Shown: one piece after another, positions 43,817-52,260 of the stretch
Position numbering within the stretch: the stretch's first letter is position 1
How the letters are laid out: each line of letters begins with the position of its first letter
Origin: Rothia gullae
GTDB lineage: Bacteria > Actinomycetota > Actinomycetes > Actinomycetales > Micrococcaceae
DNA length: 64,000 nt
Reading direction: 5' to 3'
NCBI RefSeq assembly: GCF_024294905.1
Contig: NZ_JANCOC010000011.1
Coordinates: 7,795 to 71,794, forward strand
Made by a program: the position numbers and the translations under genes
The notes under the pieces: generated by a model
What the model was told of the DNA's origin: nothing
What the model saw: only the letters and a program-made list of their open reading frames with translations
Databases searched by the model: none

Positions 43817-44476
43817 CTACATGTCAACGTCGGCGAGGCCAGTGACTTCCTTTAAACCTTTGAAATAAGAAATTGTCATACCCCTCTTATCAAGCGCGTC
43901 CACCTGAGCCACATCATCCGGATTATCCATATCAGGCCAACGTTCGTTCTCAATCCTAAACCGCACAATCGCCAAGAGCCGGTAATTTTTATGAGTCGTC
44001 GGACCAAAAGCAGCAATCTGCTTACCCGACTTCGTATAAAAACCCACCATATCCTGGTCTTCAACATCCACAGTCTCGTAATAGGTAACGCTATCAATCG
44101 CACCTATCGGGTAGACCGTTGGGTTAGCTGACCAGACACGCTGCTCGATACCTTCAGGAGAAAGCTTCACATAAGCGACATGCACATAACGCAAAAAGGA
44201 AATGAACATAGCCGATACTAATAAAATCACTATTTCAGTCGCTATATCTAATGATTCAGGACCGTATATGTGGGCTACAAACGAAAGACAGGGGAAGGCG
44301 GGGGTAAATATCATCAAGAGAGCTTCGGCCTGATTAGCTCGTCGGATATAAATACCCTCACGCCGCCGCTTTTTATCTTTCCATCGCTGCACCTCGTAAT
44401 TGATGATGACGTAGAATGTCGCAACTGTTGTAGGTAAAGCGACGGCACCCCAGAAGACAGTCAGGAAACTACGCAT
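43817..44476 (-). CDS. 219-aa membrane protein, family A copy 1 (possible immunity protein)
   Basis: One of three paralogs of exactly 219 aa. An N-terminal helix (about 5-25), the charged YEVQRWKDKKRRREGIYIRR stretch, two more helices (about 55-100) and a C-terminal soluble domain (about 115-219) with YVKLSPEGIEQR, GFYTKSGKQIAAF, FRIENERWPDM and the terminal GLADVDM. The C-terminal part resembles a bacterial PH-like fold, an inference. I chose the ATG at 44474-44476, where homology with the other copies begins; the upstream in-frame extension is the repeat module. Proximity to an RHS toxin tip suggests an immunity role, but function is unproven. Confidence 0.65.
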   Translation of the reverse strand: MRSFLTVFWGAVALPTTVATFYVIINYEVQRWKDKKRRREGIYIRRANQAEALLMIFTPAFPCLSFVAHIYGPESLDIATEIVILLVSAMFISFLRYVHVAYVKLSPEGIEQRVWSANPTVYPIGAIDSVTYYETVDVEDQDMVGFYTKSGKQIAAFGPTTHKNYRLLAIVRFRIENERWPDMDNPDDVAQVDALDKRGMTISYFKGLKEVTGLADVDM

Positions 44477-44690
44477 GACGGGTTCTCGTTTCGTGTGGTT
44501 GGTGAATATCCGGAAGCGCGCCACCGGCAGGTGGCGTACCTTCCCCAAGGATACTCTATGCAGATAAAAGCTATGATAAGCAGAAATATAGAGCAATATG
44601 ATGCTCTATGGGCTAATCGACTAGAAAGTTAACTAGGCGCAAGGCTCGGGTGAAGACTAGGCGACCATTCATCAACGGGTGGGATTGGAC
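44477..44690. repeat. Intergenic module, copy 2
   Basis: Near-identical to copy 3 over about 190 bp, including the GCGCCACCGGCAGGTGGCG hairpin and CCAAGGATACTCTATG. It then continues as GATTGGACCCGTATCCACC, matching the start of the segment that follows copy 1. Confidence 0.78.
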
Positions 44691-44731
44691 CCGTATCCAC
44701 CTGAGTTTCTTGGCTGACCCTAGATATACAG

Positions 44732-44774
44732 AAGACCCCTGGGCTGAGAGACAATCCTCAGCCCAGGGGCTTTC
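44732..44774. terminator. Terminator between family B gene and module 2
   Basis: AGACCCCTGGGCTGAG and CTCAGCCCAGGGGCTT arms with an 8-nt loop, then TCTCTAT. Member of the recurring hairpin family of this island. Confidence 0.8.
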
Positions 44775-44801
44775 TCTATGCGGTGCTACATCTGAATGAC
44801 A

Positions 44802-45485
44802 CTATTTAGATGAGGCATCAAGGATGCGCTGCAGATGCTCCGGAATCGGCAGGTATCCTTCCCTACCAACAAGCGAGCCAATCTCATACTTGCGGGCGTA
44901 GCAGAGGATTTTGATAAGGGTATCCATCTCCTCATAGTCACCGAACTCTACGAAAAGTTCCGGTATATATTTAGGTGGCCAAACACCGTAACGCTCACGG
45001 AAGAGAATCATCTGGTAGATATAGGTAATGTCAAAGAGGACAGGGCTGACCCCCAGCCAGCGTTTACCCATTTGGCTACTATTGATGACAAGATAGCCAC
45101 CTCTGTTGTTGACCTGCATGTTTATTTTGGTGATGCTACTGTAGTCGAACTCGCGGGTCTTTAACCGCCAGTTCCGCCATTTCACGGAGGTTTCATTCTG
45201 CTGGACATAGAAAACATGAGAATTTATGGCTAAGAACCAGAAGAATAAACCAATAATATTCATGAAAATATATGCAGGAATATAGTCCAATGGGTGTTCA
45301 GCCGGAAAAGTTAGAGGAAATAAAATGCAGATTATCACAACAAAAGAATCTGCAACCAGGACAGCCAAAAGCGGCTTTTTCTGCCGCTGACCCAAAGGAA
45401 TATAACCTTTAGGTCGCACCAAACCAATTGAACCATTAGTTACAGTTGCAGATATAAATCTATTCAACATATACTTACTTCTCAC
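44802..45485 (-). CDS. 227-aa membrane protein, family B copy 1 (candidate immunity partner)
   Basis: Directly downstream of the RHS tip gene and overlapping its stop by 11 nt, the position expected for an immunity gene. Start is a GTG at 45485 (or the ATG at 45470). Two helices near the N-terminus (about 40-58 and 70-90) precede a soluble domain with VKWRNWRLKTREFDY, INSSQMGKRW and FRERYGVWPPKY. A second copy lies at 50217-50966, sharing RQK-P, WRNWR-K, SS/STEMGKR and FD. The DNA is AT-rich like the toxin tip. The role is inferred from position only. Confidence 0.65.
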   Translation of the reverse strand: MRSKYMLNRFISATVTNGSIGLVRPKGYIPLGQRQKKPLLAVLVADSFVVIICILFPLTFPAEHPLDYIPAYIFMNIIGLFFWFLAINSHVFYVQQNETSVKWRNWRLKTREFDYSSITKINMQVNNRGGYLVINSSQMGKRWLGVSPVLFDITYIYQMILFRERYGVWPPKYIPELFVEFGDYEEMDTLIKILCYARKYEIGSLVGREGYLPIPEHLQRILDASSK

Positions 45486-47760
45486 CCTTAGAATTTTGAT
45501 AACCAGCTATAAATTCAGAAAAAGATTTATCCGAGTTATTAACTACTTCTTCTCGATGATCTTTAATATAAGAAGCCATATCTTTCAATTCATCCTTTCC
45601 CTTTAAAAATACATTATCTCGACCTATTTCCATCATAATTTGATCCAACTCCTGCTTTTTCTGGTCTAACCGGGCTTTATTTTTCTCTGGGTTACGAACA
45701 TACGTAATCCGAGACAAACTCGTATCATGGCTCATGCCAAGCTGTGCAATGGTGCGCGGGTCTTTAACGGAAGACCCCTCATGATATTTACTCCTCCCTG
45801 AAATACCTACCTTGAAACCATTAGCGCCGCTCCAAATTATATCGGTTAGACCTATTTCTCCCTTTTTCCCCCAGGTCTCAATGAGATCCTGGCTAGTCTT
45901 CAAAACAGCGGGAGTTAAGGTATCAAAAGCACTCTGAATTAGAGGACGCGGCTCATCAACCTTACTCTTTTTGATCAAGTTACTCACTTTTTCAGAGGTA
46001 ACATCAAATACATTAGTAATCTTTTCATTATTTATCTTTTGAACATAAGGGGTTATCTTATTCTTTACTTTTCGCGCACTATCATATGTTTTTTGATATG
46101 TTTTTTCCATCGTCGAAATGAGGGTTGGAGATGCCTTTTTAGCTAACGAACCAGCGAGTGCACGGGGAGCAGCATTGGACAAACCTCCAAAGATACCACC
46201 ACTGACGGTAGAAACCACATGCTCGCGAATAGAATACTGCCCCTTATCACCAATCTTGCCGTTCACAGCATCATGGGCAAGGTTCTCAAAACCACCCACA
46301 AAGTTGGCTACAACCTCGGGAATTCCATGCACGCTCGCCCTGGTCGCGAATACCTGCGCACCCTTCGACCATCCACTGGTTACAGCTTGCTCTAGAGCAC
46401 CAACAGCTTTGGTGCGGCCCAGGGCAACCATCATATTACGACCCTGCCCTGCAATACCACCACCGATAGCACCAAAAGCTCCACCAATTGCCGCATCAAT
46501 TCCAACACGGCCCCAGTTCACACGGCCATTCTCATCTCGGTTACTTGAGATTGAGGAAGCCGCGGCAAGAGATGCGCCAGCAACAACTCCAGCGACAATA
46601 AGAGCCACAGGTCCGAGGGACAGGAAAGCAACGGCAGATGCAACTATACCTACCACGGTAAGACCTGCCTGAATCCAATTTGAATTACGATTCAGCCATC
46701 CATTCACACCCCTATCAGCACAGGACTCGCGATACTTCTCATACTCCTCCACCGACACTGGCGACAAACCCCACGGATCCACCAACAAAACCGGGTTACC
46801 ACCCACCAACGAGAACCGGTCAGCACCCCAACCAGCACCCACCGGTGCGCTCAGGGGATTAGGCGCCGTAAAACGAGCCACACGCGAATCCACCACGCGG
46901 GCACCCAACACCTCAAAACCAGAAGAACCCAACACCACACCCGAAGCCGCAGAAACACCAACCAACAAATCCGGCAACACAGGCACACCACCAGTAGCAG
47001 AAGCGCCCTGAGCAGACGGCACAGCAGGCGCCACAACACCCAAAGAAGCCCAACCATACGGATCCAACAAACCAGCACCAGAACCAGCACCAGGAACCAG
47101 TGAGCCCACAGAAGGCAACGACGAACCAGCCACACCCAGCACACGCGGAACAAACAAATTCTCATCCCACACCAGCGGGTGCATCACCGAAGCATCAAAA
47201 CCAGCCACAGAACCAGCATTAGCGCCGGTTGAGGGTATACCAAACTCGGGTACACCAACAGACGCACCACCAGCAGCAAGCACACGACCATCAGCAGAAG
47301 CACACAACAGCGAGAAGCACACAGCAGAATCGTCAGCAGAACCCCACGAGGCCACCGAGCTCACAAACCCAGCCGCACCATAAGTCAGCGACGAGCCGGA
47401 ACCATCCGAAGAAACCTGCAGAAGACGCGAATCATTACCGTCATACGAGAACACGCTCGTCGAAACCGGCACCAAAGTAACGCCCTCAAGTTCCACAGAC
47501 TCCGGGCACTGGCCCAGCCACACCTGAGCATCCTCAACAGCAGAAGCAAACTCAGTGCGCAGACCATCAGCGTCGTAAGCGTAGGACAGCTCATAGCCGC
47601 CAGTCTCGTCCATGTACGCGGTGCGGAAAGACTCCGGAATCTGAGTACCAAACTCACGGCGCTGACGGACCAGACGACCCAAACGGTCATAAGACTCGAC
47701 GGTCACCACGGGAGCACCAAACGCATCAACACCCCAGAAGATAGTCAGGAAAATGCGCAT
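45475..47760 (-). CDS. RHS-repeat tip protein with unrecognised C-terminal toxin-like domain
   Basis: Protein of 761 aa that looks like the 3' end of an RHS polymorphic toxin. The first ~11 residues (MRIFLTIFWGV) copy the start of the 219-aa family; RHS sequence begins right after (FGAPVVTVESYDRLGRLVRQ). The RHS core hallmark is RVARFTAPNPLSAPVGAG...LVGGNPVLLVDPWGLSPV (about 293-335), followed by a Gly/Ala-rich hydrophobic region (about 362-450). The last ~220 residues (about 540-761) are Lys/Asp/Asn-rich, sharply AT-rich in DNA, and match no toxin I know. There is no signal peptide or full RHS barrel, so it may be an orphan tip used to swap toxin ends of a full-length RHS gene elsewhere. Confidence 0.75.
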   Translation of the reverse strand: MRIFLTIFWGVDAFGAPVVTVESYDRLGRLVRQRREFGTQIPESFRTAYMDETGGYELSYAYDADGLRTEFASAVEDAQVWLGQCPESVELEGVTLVPVSTSVFSYDGNDSRLLQVSSDGSGSSLTYGAAGFVSSVASWGSADDSAVCFSLLCASADGRVLAAGGASVGVPEFGIPSTGANAGSVAGFDASVMHPLVWDENLFVPRVLGVAGSSLPSVGSLVPGAGSGAGLLDPYGWASLGVVAPAVPSAQGASATGGVPVLPDLLVGVSAASGVVLGSSGFEVLGARVVDSRVARFTAPNPLSAPVGAGWGADRFSLVGGNPVLLVDPWGLSPVSVEEYEKYRESCADRGVNGWLNRNSNWIQAGLTVVGIVASAVAFLSLGPVALIVAGVVAGASLAAASSISSNRDENGRVNWGRVGIDAAIGGAFGAIGGGIAGQGRNMMVALGRTKAVGALEQAVTSGWSKGAQVFATRASVHGIPEVVANFVGGFENLAHDAVNGKIGDKGQYSIREHVVSTVSGGIFGGLSNAAPRALAGSLAKKASPTLISTMEKTYQKTYDSARKVKNKITPYVQKINNEKITNVFDVTSEKVSNLIKKSKVDEPRPLIQSAFDTLTPAVLKTSQDLIETWGKKGEIGLTDIIWSGANGFKVGISGRSKYHEGSSVKDPRTIAQLGMSHDTSLSRITYVRNPEKNKARLDQKKQELDQIMMEIGRDNVFLKGKDELKDMASYIKDHREEVVNNSDKSFSEFIAGYQNSKGEK

Positions 47761-47990
47761 GACGGGTTCTCGTTCCGTGTGGTTGGTGAATATCCGGAAG
47801 CGCGCCACCCGCAGGTGACGTACCTTCCCCAAGGATACTCTATGTGCTTGAAAGCTCTGATAAGCAGAAATATAAAGCAATATGATGCTCTATGGGCTAA
47901 TCGACCAGAAGGTTAACTCGGTGCGAGGCTCGGGTGAAGACTAGGCGACCATTCACCAGCAGGTGGTGACGGTGCTCAGGTGAGTAGCCG
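47761..47990. repeat. Intergenic module, copy 3
   Basis: Carries the full ~190-bp module (GTGGTTGGTGAATATCCGGA, GCGCCACCCGCAGGTGACG, CCAAGGATACTCTATG, GAAATATAAAGCAATATGAT) and then joins abruptly to GGTGCTCAGGTGAGTAGCCG, the flank that follows the fragment at 43725. Confidence 0.78.
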
Positions 47991-48001
47991 CTGGTATGCA
48001 G

Positions 48002-48046
48002 AAAGCCCCTGGGCTGAGCGTTAATCTCTCAGCCCAGGGGCTTTCT
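48002..48046. terminator. Terminator between 219-aa gene copy 2 and module 3
   Basis: AAAGCCCCTGGGCTGAG and CTCAGCCCAGGGGCTTT arms with a 9-nt loop, then CTCTAT. Nearly identical to 43761-43808. Confidence 0.8.
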
Positions 48047-48056
48047 CTATGCGGTG

Positions 48057-48716
48057 CTACATATCAACGTCGGCGAGGCCGGTGACTTTCTCCTTTTCCC
48101 TGAAGTACGGGACTGTATCAGGGCCACTATCTAGAGCATCCACCCGAGCAATATCACTCGGATTATTCATATCAGGCCAGCGGTCATTATCAATCCTGAA
48201 CCGCACAATCGCCATCAGACGATAATTCTTGTGAATAATCGGAGAGAAAGCAGCAATCAACTTCCCAGACTTGCTATAGAAAGAGACGAGGTCCTGACTA
48301 TCTACAGCAAGTGCCTTATAGTATTCGATTCCGTCAATAGCGTTGACCGGGTACACGGTTGTACGCGCCGACCACATACGCTGCTCAATACCTTCAGGGG
48401 AAATCTTCACATAGGCAACATGGACATACCAGGCGTACAGCATGAACATAATTGACATAAGTATCCCACCCAGTTCATACCAAAAACCTGGAGACCCCTC
48501 CTCAACAAGATGGAGAAAGAAACCAAGACACGGGAACCCAGGGGTAAATATTGTTAGAAGAGCCTCGGCCTGATTAACTCGTCGGATATACGCGCCTTGG
48601 CGGCGGCGTGCTATATCCTTCCAGCGCTGAATCTCATAGTTGGTAATGATGTAGAGTGTCCCGGGTACCGAGATGAAGGCCAGGATGCCCCAGATAATAA
48701 TCAGGAAAGTGCGCAT
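48057..48716 (-). CDS. 219-aa membrane protein, family A copy 2
   Basis: Paralog of 43817-44476 with the same length and layout: N-terminal helix (MRTFLIIIWGILAF), NYEIQRWKDIARRRQGAYI, two central helices and a soluble C-terminal half with YVKISPEGIEQRMW, VSFYSKSGKLIAAF, FRIDNDRWPDMNNP and GLADVDM. The divergence is greatest in helices 2-3 and near the VDSQDLVSF loop, which would suit a specificity region. The ATG at 48714-48716 is where homology among copies starts. Upstream lies a partial module copy. Function is unknown; an immunity role is inferred from context. Confidence 0.65.
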   Translation of the reverse strand: MRTFLIIIWGILAFISVPGTLYIITNYEIQRWKDIARRRQGAYIRRVNQAEALLTIFTPGFPCLGFFLHLVEEGSPGFWYELGGILMSIMFMLYAWYVHVAYVKISPEGIEQRMWSARTTVYPVNAIDGIEYYKALAVDSQDLVSFYSKSGKLIAAFSPIIHKNYRLMAIVRFRIDNDRWPDMNNPSDIARVDALDSGPDTVPYFREKEKVTGLADVDM

Positions 48717-48800
48717 GACGGGTTCTCGTTTCGTGTGGTTGGTGAATATCCGGAAGTGGGCCACCGGCAGGTGGCGTACCGTCCCCAAGGATACCCCGGT
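48717..48800. repeat. Intergenic module, copy 4 (partial)
   Basis: The first ~80 bp of the module, including GTGGTTGGTGAATATCCGGA and the CCACC/GGTGG hairpin, then diverging at CCAAGGATACCCCG. Confidence 0.72.
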
Positions 48801-48865
48801 GCGTGAATCATCCTAGACTGTGCGCTTTGGCGCACAAGGCTCCTCAACCCGCGGGGTTCCACAGT

Positions 48866-49768
48866 TTAGCTGGCTGCAGGTTCAGCCTCCGGGTCCTCCT
48901 CGTCATCCTTCTCGGGGATAGCGACGCCCATGGTCAGGTACCTCTTCACCAGCAGGTACGAGGCAATCACCGGCACCACATACACCAGCGACAACCCGCT
49001 ACCGGACTGCACAACATCAACGGCAAGACGGACCGCCGCCAAACATCCACCCAAACCCACCAGGGCTACGCAGAAGCCACGCAACACGCCATACCCGGCA
49101 GTACCCTCCTCAAAAGTCGCCGCCCACAGCTTGAACAGGGTGCGGGGCACAAAAATCAGGAAAACCGGCACCAGGCACAGCACCACCGAAACACCCACAG
49201 GCTCATAACCGGCAACAGCGAAAGAAGCCACCGGAATAACCAGGCAGAAGAACACCATCAGGGCACTCACACCCAACACCACGGTGCGCACATACCGGTT
49301 GATGCGCTCCATACGGTGCAGGTTAGGGACCTCGTCGCTCGGCTGCGCAGCATTGTAGAAGAACAGCAGAAGAACCAGCGCAGACGCCGCCACATACCAA
49401 GGCGCGAAATTGATGCCGTCCACCTGCGGGGTGGAGGCAACCTGCGGGACACCCGCCAGGGAGAGAGCGGCGAGCAGAGCAATCGCGGCAACGCAGAACG
49501 TGCCCACCGTCAGCAGAAAGTAATGGTACGCGCCGCCGTTCTTTGAATCGTGCACACTGTGCTTGTGCGTGCCGTCAATCATCACGACGGAAAACAGCAT
49601 CGTGGAGATAGCCAGGATACTCCACGCGTACTCGCCCGTCATGACGGGGACAAACAGGAGGAGCACGGATGCAGAGAACAGAATCCACAGGAGTACTCGC
49701 TGCAGTGTGGGTGAGGACGCGATGGCCTCTCCAATAAAGCCGATAATAAATTCGCCGATAAAGCTCAC
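48866..49768 (-). CDS. Multi-pass membrane protein of unknown function
   Basis: Protein of 300 aa with about seven or eight hydrophobic helices between residues 20 and 275, a short His-rich loop (GTHKHSVHDSKNGGAYHYF, about 65-83) and an acidic C-terminal tail (EKDDEEDPEAEP). No transporter signature is visible. The ATG at 49766-49768 has GAAAGGATC upstream. It lies within the island between family A and family B paralogs but shares no sequence with them. I cannot assign a role. Confidence 0.7.
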   Translation of the reverse strand: MSFIGEFIIGFIGEAIASSPTLQRVLLWILFSASVLLLFVPVMTGEYAWSILAISTMLFSVVMIDGTHKHSVHDSKNGGAYHYFLLTVGTFCVAAIALLAALSLAGVPQVASTPQVDGINFAPWYVAASALVLLLFFYNAAQPSDEVPNLHRMERINRYVRTVVLGVSALMVFFCLVIPVASFAVAGYEPVGVSVVLCLVPVFLIFVPRTLFKLWAATFEEGTAGYGVLRGFCVALVGLGGCLAAVRLAVDVVQSGSGLSLVYVVPVIASYLLVKRYLTMGVAIPEKDDEEDPEAEPAAS

Positions 49769-49795
49769 GGTGGGATCCTTTCTGCGGGGGAGGGG

Positions 49796-50161
49796 TTACT
49801 CTTTGATCTCTTCAAAGCGGAGGACGCTGAAGTCGAATTCATCGTTTCGGGTCAGCAGAGACTTATATGCCCTGTATTTCTTGCCCGTCTTGAAGTTCTG
49901 GAGGTAGGGGTAGATACGTTCCCCATCGGGAGCGTGCCGCATTGTGATGGTTCCGCACTCTTCCGTCTCAAAGACACCGAAGATTGCGTAAGGGTCCTCG
50001 TGCTCAATAATTTCAACCGACTCGATAGTGCATATTTCAGAGTCATTATTCGAGTTGTAATGAGTCATGAAATATAAAAAACCAAATACGGCGATAACCC
50101 CTACACAAAATATGATGGCTTCACGGTCATACCAAATCTCTCTTCCTTTTCTTCGAAACAT
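49796..50161 (-). CDS. Small single-helix membrane protein
   Basis: Protein of 121 aa: a basic N-terminus, one helix (about 15-32, AIIFCVGVIAVFGFLYFM), then a soluble domain with two cysteines (SEICTIES, EECGTI) that would be extracytoplasmic and could pair. AT-rich codon use, unlike the flanking GC-rich genes, hints at recent acquisition. It is 28 nt upstream of the multi-pass gene. No family recognised. Confidence 0.6.
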   Translation of the reverse strand: MFRRKGREIWYDREAIIFCVGVIAVFGFLYFMTHYNSNNDSEICTIESVEIIEHEDPYAIFGVFETEECGTITMRHAPDGERIYPYLQNFKTGKKYRAYKSLLTRNDEFDFSVLRFEEIKE

Positions 50162-50216
50162 TATTTTTCACGGTGAATCACCTCTTCCCAGCGTAGAAAT
50201 ATACAGCTTCACTAAC

Positions 50217-50966
50217 TCATTCTTTTCCGCGGCGCGCCTCCTCACGCGCCTGCTGACGCTCCAGCCTGCGCGCCTCATTACGAGCAGCCCTACGGCGGCG
50301 CTTCTGACGCTCACTCTTCGTCTGCCCAACAACATACTTCGTTTCACACAAGTCATAAAACTGGGCATAAATATCACGCGAGGAACCATACATCCCCACC
50401 ACACTCATCACATCCAGGCCGTCCTCCTCCGCCCAGCGTCCGTGATCGTCACGGTACAGCACCTGCGCCATGAGGATGGTCGCGTCGAACTGGTAGGGGT
50501 CGAAGCTACAGGTGCGTTTACCCATTTCGGTGCTGCCGAAGCGTAGGAACCCGTTTTTGCCGTTGTTTTCCACGTGGGCGAAGGTGATGGAAGGGTAGGT
50601 GAAGGTTCGTTCTTTCCATCGCCAGTTTCGCCATCGTACACAGTCTTCGCATAGTTCGAGGTAGAAGGCGTAGCAGTGGTTTAGAGGTATGGCACCCAGC
50701 AGGCCTATGCCTAAGACACCAATCAGGAAAGCGGCAATGACCACCCCCGCTTGTGACTCATCCGCGAGGCCTTCGTGTGTCCCTGTCGAAAAGAGAAATA
50801 TCGGCGCACCAACAAACCCAAGGATAGATACAAGCCAGAAGAAAATAAACGCCGCAATGGGTCTTTTCTGCCTTTTGTTTAGGGTGGGTTTGCCGAGCTT
50901 AATGCGGTAGCCCGGTATTAGGGCGACGATGAGTCCCCCGAGGAGTCCATCTTCAACAGCGCTCAT
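50217..50966 (-). CDS. 249-aa membrane protein, family B copy 2
   Basis: Paralog of 44802-45485. Shared positions include LNKRQKRPIAAF, two central helices (about 33-55 and 75-98), VRWRNWRWKERTFTYPSI, FGSTEMGKR and FDATILMAQVLYRDDHGRW. It adds a strongly basic Arg/Lys tail of about 35 residues (RQKRRRRAARNEARRLERQQ) absent from the other copy. The first ~30 residues also differ. It is divergent from family A copy 3 across a degenerate module. A membrane immunity or sensor role is possible but only inferred. Confidence 0.65.
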   Translation of the reverse strand: MSAVEDGLLGGLIVALIPGYRIKLGKPTLNKRQKRPIAAFIFFWLVSILGFVGAPIFLFSTGTHEGLADESQAGVVIAAFLIGVLGIGLLGAIPLNHCYAFYLELCEDCVRWRNWRWKERTFTYPSITFAHVENNGKNGFLRFGSTEMGKRTCSFDPYQFDATILMAQVLYRDDHGRWAEEDGLDVMSVVGMYGSSRDIYAQFYDLCETKYVVGQTKSERQKRRRRAARNEARRLERQQAREEARRGKE

Positions 50967-50984
50967 GGTGTGTACGTCCTTGTG

Positions 50985-51170
50985 CGGTAGTGGTTGGTGA
51001 ATCGTGCTCGCTACGGCGAGGTGGCGGGCACATCCTTAGCCTATCGCACCCAATCTGGACGGGAGGTTAACTCGACGCAATGCTCCGGTGAAGACTCGGC
51101 AACCACTCCGCAGATAACGCGAATCCGTGCTCAACCACCCAATTTCCTCGGCTACTCTGAGAACGAACCC
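50985..51170. repeat. Intergenic module, copy 5 (degenerate)
   Basis: Retains GTTGGTGAATCGTG, a GGCGAGGTGGCGG piece, GTTAACTCGACGCAATGCTC, GGTGAAGACTCGGCAACCA and CAATTTCCTCGGCTAC in the same order as copies 1-3 but with many changes. Confidence 0.55.
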
Positions 51171-51235
51171 TCACCCTCCGCGCCGTTGCTGGGAGGTTGC
51201 CGGTCACCGATAGATAGAAAGGCTGGTGAGCGACC

Positions 51236-51895
51236 ATGATCAACACCATCATGATTTTCATATGGGGCGCACTTGACTCCCTGCTGATTTACAAGGTCCT
51301 CCGCACCGTAGTCACATACGAATTCAACCGACACCGCGAAAAGAAGCTACGCGCCGAAGCTGTATACGTCATGCGAACGAACCGCTACGAAATCCTTCTA
51401 TACGCCCTAGTAATTCTCCCGTTCTCAATAGGAGCCTTCCTCATTCACCTATGGAAAGACGTAGGGTTCCACTTCGCATTCGACTTTATTGGCCTCGGCA
51501 TGATCGGCTTTTTTATGTTCTTCTTCTGGAACGCCGCCGGTACCTACACTAAAATCTCGCCCGAAGGAATCGAAAGGGGAGAGCCGTGCAACGATACGGT
51601 CTTTTTCCCGCTCAACGCGATTAACACGGTCTCATACGACAACAACACCGACCGTGAATATGCAGACTCCCTCCATTTCTACACAAAGTCCGGCAAGCTG
51701 GTCGCAGAATTCTGCCCCGTTTTCGGCAGCTACCCCCTCCTCGCAATGACCCGATTCAGGATCGAAAACGAGCGCTGGCCAGACATGAGCAACCCTGACG
51801 ACATTGCCCAGATTGATACCTGGGCGAACCGCCGCTCTACCCTCCGGTACTTCAGCTACGGCAAGATTTCGGGCCTCGCCGAAGTAGACATGTAG
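51236..51895 (+). CDS. 219-aa membrane protein, family A copy 3
   Basis: Third 219-aa paralog, the only one on the plus strand. It has MINTIMIFIWGALDS, the YEFNRHREKKLRAEAVYVMR stretch, two central helices (about 57-80 and 86-103), then YTKISPEGIERG, LHFYTKSGKLVAEF, FRIENERWPDMSNPDD and GLAEVDM. It is the most diverged copy. The ATG at 51236 has GGTGAGCG upstream, a weak ribosome site. A degenerate module lies upstream, as with the other copies. Confidence 0.68.
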   Translation: MINTIMIFIWGALDSLLIYKVLRTVVTYEFNRHREKKLRAEAVYVMRTNRYEILLYALVILPFSIGAFLIHLWKDVGFHFAFDFIGLGMIGFFMFFFWNAAGTYTKISPEGIERGEPCNDTVFFPLNAINTVSYDNNTDREYADSLHFYTKSGKLVAEFCPVFGSYPLLAMTRFRIENERWPDMSNPDDIAQIDTWANRRSTLRYFSYGKISGLAEVDM

Positions 51896-52013
51896 CCCGC
51901 GATTCAGCCCGTATTGAGTGCGTGCCCGGCGTGTTTCTCAACCAATATTTCCGCAATTTTTCTGCCGGAAAAACGTGGACTAGCCCGCACAGGCAACCAC
52001 CTACCGCCCCACC

Positions 52014-52130
52014 GTGCGCCGCACCCCCTACAACCGCTACTACTCCGACCGTTACGGCCGTCGCACCCGCATCGTCATCAGCGACTACTACGGCAGCTCC
52101 TACAGCCACTACTACTATTACGGCGGCTAA
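52014..52130 (+). CDS. Possible Tyr-rich micro-ORF
   Basis: A 38-codon frame from a GTG (RRTPYNRYYSDRYGRRTR, ending SHYYYYGG) with 11 tyrosines and biased C-ending codons, bounded upstream by an in-frame TAG at 51981 and followed after 30 nt by a terminator. There is no clear ribosome site, so it may instead be the 3' remnant of a longer gene. The opposite-strand frame here looks like a shadow. Confidence 0.3.
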   Translation: MRRTPYNRYYSDRYGRRTRIVISDYYGSSYSHYYYYGG

Positions 52131-52160
52131 AAGAATACCAAGCCCAATCAACATATACTG

Positions 52161-52194
52161 GAAGACGGCGCTACACTCACGTAGCGCCGTCTTC
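52161..52194 (+). terminator. Hairpin terminator before the DUF6318 lipoprotein
   Basis: 14-bp perfect arms GAAGACGGCGCTAC and GTAGCGCCGTCTTC with a 6-nt loop, followed by CCGTTA. It probably ends the family A copy 3 transcript. Confidence 0.7.
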
Positions 52195-52260
52195 CCGTTA
52201 GATGCCGCAGGCATCACCCGCACCACGGTGCGGAAAATACACCACAGATAGAGAGAACCC

